Assembly (NCBI GenBank): GCA_027382625.1
Contig: JAJKFJ010021722.1
Span: 62,001 to 126,000, forward strand
Direction of reading: 5' to 3'
DNA: 64,000 nt
Source of the DNA: Tetmemena sp. SeJ-2015
Taxonomy: Eukaryota > Ciliophora > Spirotrichea > Sporadotrichida > Oxytrichidae
Part shown: positions 60,350-64,000 of the stretch, in pieces
Numbering within the stretch: the stretch's first letter is position 1
Layout of the letters: each line of letters opens with the position of its first letter
The notes under the pieces: generated by a model
Database searches by the model: none
Told to the model about the DNA's origin: nothing
Seen by the model: the letters and a program-made list of their open reading frames with translations, nothing else
Position numbers and translations under genes: made by a program

Positions 60350-63287
60350 CCTCTTATCGAATATGATAGTGCAGAGTCTTCTTTGGCCTAGATCTAGGTA
60401 TAAGTAATCCACCTTAGTTTTTATAAAAGCTATTGTAGCCAACTCTAGCGCTTATCTTGAGCTGATCAAGATCTAGTTAGTAGGATCTATAACGATGGAA
60501 GTTATTGCGCATTCTTTTAACATATGAATATATCATAATCCAATTTGTATACTATTCCTTGTGGAATAAGTTGATATGATAAAGCTTTTACAGATCCACT
60601 GAGTTGAAAACGATGAGTGTGCCATTTTCCATGCCCACTAACACAGGCCCATTGTCATAGGGGCCATACTCGAGTGCAGTTATACGCAGAGAGGTTTTAA
60701 ATGCTCTTATGAGAGAGGCGGAAGGATTTGCGCAGTTTGCTTGCAGAAGGAACGACGAATCCCTTATGGCAGCAGTGCTTTCTTCGTTTTCGGTTTGATA
60801 AGACCCTACTACCAATAGCTTCTCAGGACTCCTGTTAATCATAAATATAAAGAAGGATTAATTAGAAGTTGATGGTAAAGTCAACAAAGTCATTGTACCT
60901 ATCTGACCAAAATGCAAATTAATTTAAATGTATGAATGTGACCAGTCTAGTTTCTAAAATATGAAGTCATCAAGGCTCTTCATGGTTAGGTTGTAATTCG
61001 AGAGAATAGGCTGTAATTCAAGGAAAGAGCTAAACTTGCTATTTTTGCCAACGTAGTCTATTCGCATTTGCTTTTTGTCTCCAACAAAGACAAAGCGTTT
61101 ACATAAAAAAAAATTATCAATAAAGACATTACTTCCAAATATTCTTATGATTCCCAGCTCAATCTCTTGAAATGAAGCATTATATTTTAAAAAACATGTA
61201 AGGTATATATATATTCTTGAAAGTCCCCAGTATTTACTAATTTAACTTCAGATTTTTCACATCTAAATTTAGGAAGAGAGATTTGTCCAAACCTGGGCAA
61301 GTCCTTATCAAAAGCCATCTTTGGAGTAGAGATTTCATCAGGATCCTAATCTTCCGTCTTTTCTTCTTACTCTATGCTTTGGCTTATTTTCGAATCAGAG
61401 TCAGCTGAGTTTTCAATTTTAGCAACAAACCTCCCTCATAATTTGTAAACTCTATAATTAAAAATAAACCTAAATATATATATAAAGCTAAGTTTAGGAC
61501 AAAAGAGATTTGCTTATTTGGCAATATGCATAGAGCGTGGAATTCTGGTAGATGTTGTTTATCAGCTTAAAGCTGGTTAGTCTCAACTCATTACTTTTGA
61601 CTAATTTATGACTCTTTAATTTGTAATGACTCGATCTGTTAACAAAATTTCCGAAATGCCTTCGTATATCTCCTTCATCTCCAACTAGTAGTGCCCCCTT
61701 TCTTTGGTCGGAGGAGAGTGAGAGAGTTTGGTTTTAACTATTCAAATTTTGAGTGAGCAAAGAATGAGCGAGAATTTAGCCAGAGGCTGCAACTTTCAAT
61801 TAATCCGAACTGTTGAAGTTTAAGGAGAGCTTTCGTTTTGTTTCATAGCCACCCTTCGTAAAGATCTTCTTCTTAAGCTCTATTTTAGCTTCGTTTTCTT
61901 TCTCAGCAAGCAAGTTAACTTTCACCTTATCATAAAATATTTAGTACTATTTAGCATCTATGAGTAACTTATAATCATGGAAGTAGACACTAGATATCCT
62001 TTTGTCTTGATCATTATCGAAGTAGAGATTATCTCTGACTGCTTTCTTGAGAATGCGATGGTGGTTTATAATTTCATTCTCATATATGGAGTCAATGCCA
62101 CTGCTTTGATCATCTCCCTCCTCTGGTATATTCTCAAGTCTCTCTCCTTCATTTTAATAGTTTTCTTTCTCATTATTTGCACCTCCTCTAATACTTGCAA
62201 ACTATTTATCTATAGTGCGCGTCTTTTTGGGTTATTTTTAGCTTGTTTTAAGTAGCTCTAAGATGACTATTTGAGTTTGGAGTCTCTCTATCTGTGTTTT
62301 TAGATCTGATAAAATATCTTCTTGTCTTTTTTCAACCACCAATAAGATCCGAGAGGGGTTGTTGTCGTCCAAAAATGCAGCGTAGATTATTCTCTTGCAA
62401 ATTTTTAATTTGATTTGATTTATCTTTTATATATTTATAATCAATGCAGTTAAACAGTTAAAACATAAGTTTTAGGTATTTAAGAGCACTGCTCATTAAA
62501 AAATGTTTCACTTTATATTCTGAGAAGAACAAGCAATTTAAACAGAAATATACATAAATCATCATCTTACCATTTTTTATCAAATTAATTATTAAGAAAA
62601 TTAATTTGATCTCTTGCTGTAGCTATCAACATCATACTCAGTGAGCATAATTGGAAGATTGGTGTGCTTATTGTAGCACAGGACTTTAAGGTTTCTCTCA
62701 CTTGCTACTAAGAAGTACTTCTTGTCAAATTAAATAAATTCATACACTCATATAGGTTTAGAATAAAGTGCAACAATATAATTCGTAGTTATTTCTGAAG
62801 CCTCGTTTCTTCTTTTAGCTAAATGAGAGATGGTGAATAGGGTGGTCATTTTTCAAACGAAAGACAATACCCCCTTCTTCCTCTGATACCACTTTCTCTT
62901 AGCCTTTGGCATTAGTTTTAATCAGTCTCGAGTTTAGTGGAGATGGTCTTACATAAGTATCACTATCACTCAGACCCATTGAGGAAACTCTATCTACTCT
63001 ATCAGGTACTAGGCTTCTCCCATTTCACCTATCAGCAAGGATAAAGTTATCTTCATACCCTCTTCTCATTCCATTACTCTAAAACACAAAGTTTTAACTT
63101 AAATCTAAAACTTTCAAGCAAATGTAATAACCTTTACCTAGGACTCCTCAGTTTGGAAATCAGGATTGAAGTACATAAATGATTTATTCTTTAGTTGCTG
63201 CGTGCTAATGATGCTTCTTTTGCCTCTATTGTTAAACTAAGAGGGACGAGGTACCTCCACTATTTCATTTTACACTTAACAGCACAT
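60350..63287 (-). CDS. Beta-propeller-like protein, family unknown
   Basis: Starts MCCQVQNEIVEVPRPSQFNN at 63287. Propeller-like strands: FFLVASERNLKVLCYNKH-type text near 62700, RIIYAAFLDDNNPSRILLVV, YGPYDNGPVLVGMENGTLIV. Between them lies a long charged region with a coiled coil (DILSDLKTQIERLQTQIVIL). IES 62391-62609 (pointer GCAAGAGA in coding sense) joins DSYSK to RIIYAAF. An intron lies near 63078-63135. Odd: an in-frame TGA interrupts otherwise continuous text at FILADR/NGRSLVPD (about 63031), and another lies at about 62755. The frame remains open left of 60350 to about 59.9 kb, so the C-terminus is not fixed. Confidence 0.6.
62391..62617 (-). other. IES bounded by the 8-bp pointer GCAAGAGA
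   Basis: Copies at 62391-62398 and 62610-62617 (TCTCTTGC on the plus strand). Removing one copy and the AT-rich spacer joins TAC AGC AAG AGA to ATA ATC TAC GCT, giving DSYSKRIIYAAFLDD without a break. Confidence 0.8.
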
Positions 63288-63739
63288 TATAACATATGCA
63301 TTTACATACTCTATTTAATAGCACATTTAGTTCCCCATTTTAAATAATATTTACGTACTATATTGCAAATAGCATATCATAGCATGCTACTATACTTTTC
63401 TTTTAAAAATAGAAATTCGTCATTAAAATTATTGCTCCATAATTTCATTTCTCATTTTGAAAAAAAAAAATACTTTAAGATATAATTCCCTATCTCAAAA
63501 CGTCCGAATTAGTACTATTTTTGTAATTTAATATAAGATTCCGAATGGATTAAGTTTTTGTTGCCTTATTTTTTGGTGAATGAGCTATGATCAATGCATT
63601 TGATCGAATAGTAAGTAGATATTTTGAATGGATTTGAGGCATATATTATTAAGATATATTTATTTGTGAATCTCTAATATGATATTTGACTGATAGAAGA
63701 AGAGACTTATAAAATAAATAAATGCTGTAGAATAATTAA
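63288..63739. other. AT-rich intergenic DNA
   Basis: Very AT-rich, with an A-run near 63460-63470 and no coding frame or repeat that I can support. Divergent or terminal spacer before the coding island to the right. Confidence 0.5.
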
Positions 63740-63885
63740 CTCCCCTAGCCAAAGGAAAGCCACTCATCTCTCACTCCTTCTTTCAGCCTCAATCGCTCTC
63801 CTAATCTGCCTGATCCTCCTACATTCGCCAACTCAAGTTTACTTCCAATTACTATTCCCAATGCCCAAGGATAGAATACAAAAAT
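63740..63885 (-). CDS. Isolated coding-like island, probably one germline segment of another gene
   Basis: A GC-richer patch in AT-rich surroundings. On the minus strand it reads ALGIVIGSKLELANVGGSGR then LGERLRLKEGVRDEWLSFGQ with no break. No start or stop fits, and AT-rich DNA flanks both sides, so it looks like one segment whose partners lie outside the window. Family not recognised. Confidence 0.4.
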
Positions 63886-64000
63886 ATAATCATCTTTAGT
63901 TTAATATAAACATATAGGAAATTATATAATACTAAACAAGTTATATGAAAATATGAGATTTTATTTTTAGCCAATTAAATTGCACTTGGCGCTATTTACA

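Overview
This window reads as germline (micronuclear) DNA of a spirotrich ciliate of the Oxytricha/Stylonychia type; the genus is inferred. Two observations carry the call. (1) TAA and TAG occur in frame throughout clearly coding sequence, where homologues have Gln, and genes end at TGA. With a standard code every gene here looks shattered. (2) Reading frames are interrupted by short AT-rich segments flanked by 2-13 bp direct repeats. Deleting one repeat copy plus the spacer restores the frame and the protein family. These are internal eliminated sequences (IESs) with pointers. GT...AG introns (about 20-130 nt) are also present.

Layout. 0-11.5 kb: a cluster of zinc-less quinone-oxidoreductase-like (MDR) paralogues, four on the minus strand and one divergent copy on the plus strand. 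They share IESs at the same codons; at least one copy looks decayed, and an orphan N-terminal fragment and a 630-bp inverted-repeat element lie among them. A poorly resolved minus-strand gene lies at 3.5-4.3 kb. 11.7-16.1 kb (minus): a bromodomain protein, an N-terminally anchored unknown protein and a MORN-repeat protein. 16.4-24.3 kb (plus): a membrane protein, a Gln/Asn-rich disordered protein, a seven-TM protein with signal peptide, and a multi-pass membrane protein. 24.2-27.0 kb (plus): an ODAD1/CCDC114-like outer-arm-dynein docking protein and a GUCD1-family protein.

27.1-42.9 kb holds the main discovery: one EF-hand plus WD40 EML-like microtubule-associated protein gene, scrambled into four blocks. 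They must be joined in the order 35919->34618 (minus), 32132->29114 (minus), 27093->29117 (plus), 40977->42900 (plus). The junctions carry exact shared pointers of 10, 5 and 13 bp, and all three restore the frame. Two unrelated genes, a glycerol-3-phosphate acyltransferase and a GAF-like gene, sit inside the gaps of this scrambled gene.

43.1-64 kb: splicing factor SLU7 (minus), a CDPK-like kinase with altered catalytic residues (plus), a coiled-coil gene (plus) converging on a disordered-protein gene (minus), two coiled-coil genes (plus; the second ends in a GAR-like domain), a short coiled-coil segment (plus), a minus-strand beta-propeller-like gene and an orphan coding island near the right edge.

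No operon logic links the genes: each is expected to end on its own small macronuclear chromosome. Several products (EML-like, ODAD1-like, MORN, CDPK-like, GAR) suit cilia and the cortex. Many genes contain single-base frame slips, so either the sequence has residual indel errors or some copies are decaying. I saw no telomeric C4A4/G4T4 runs, no CRISPR array and no rRNA or tRNA gene.
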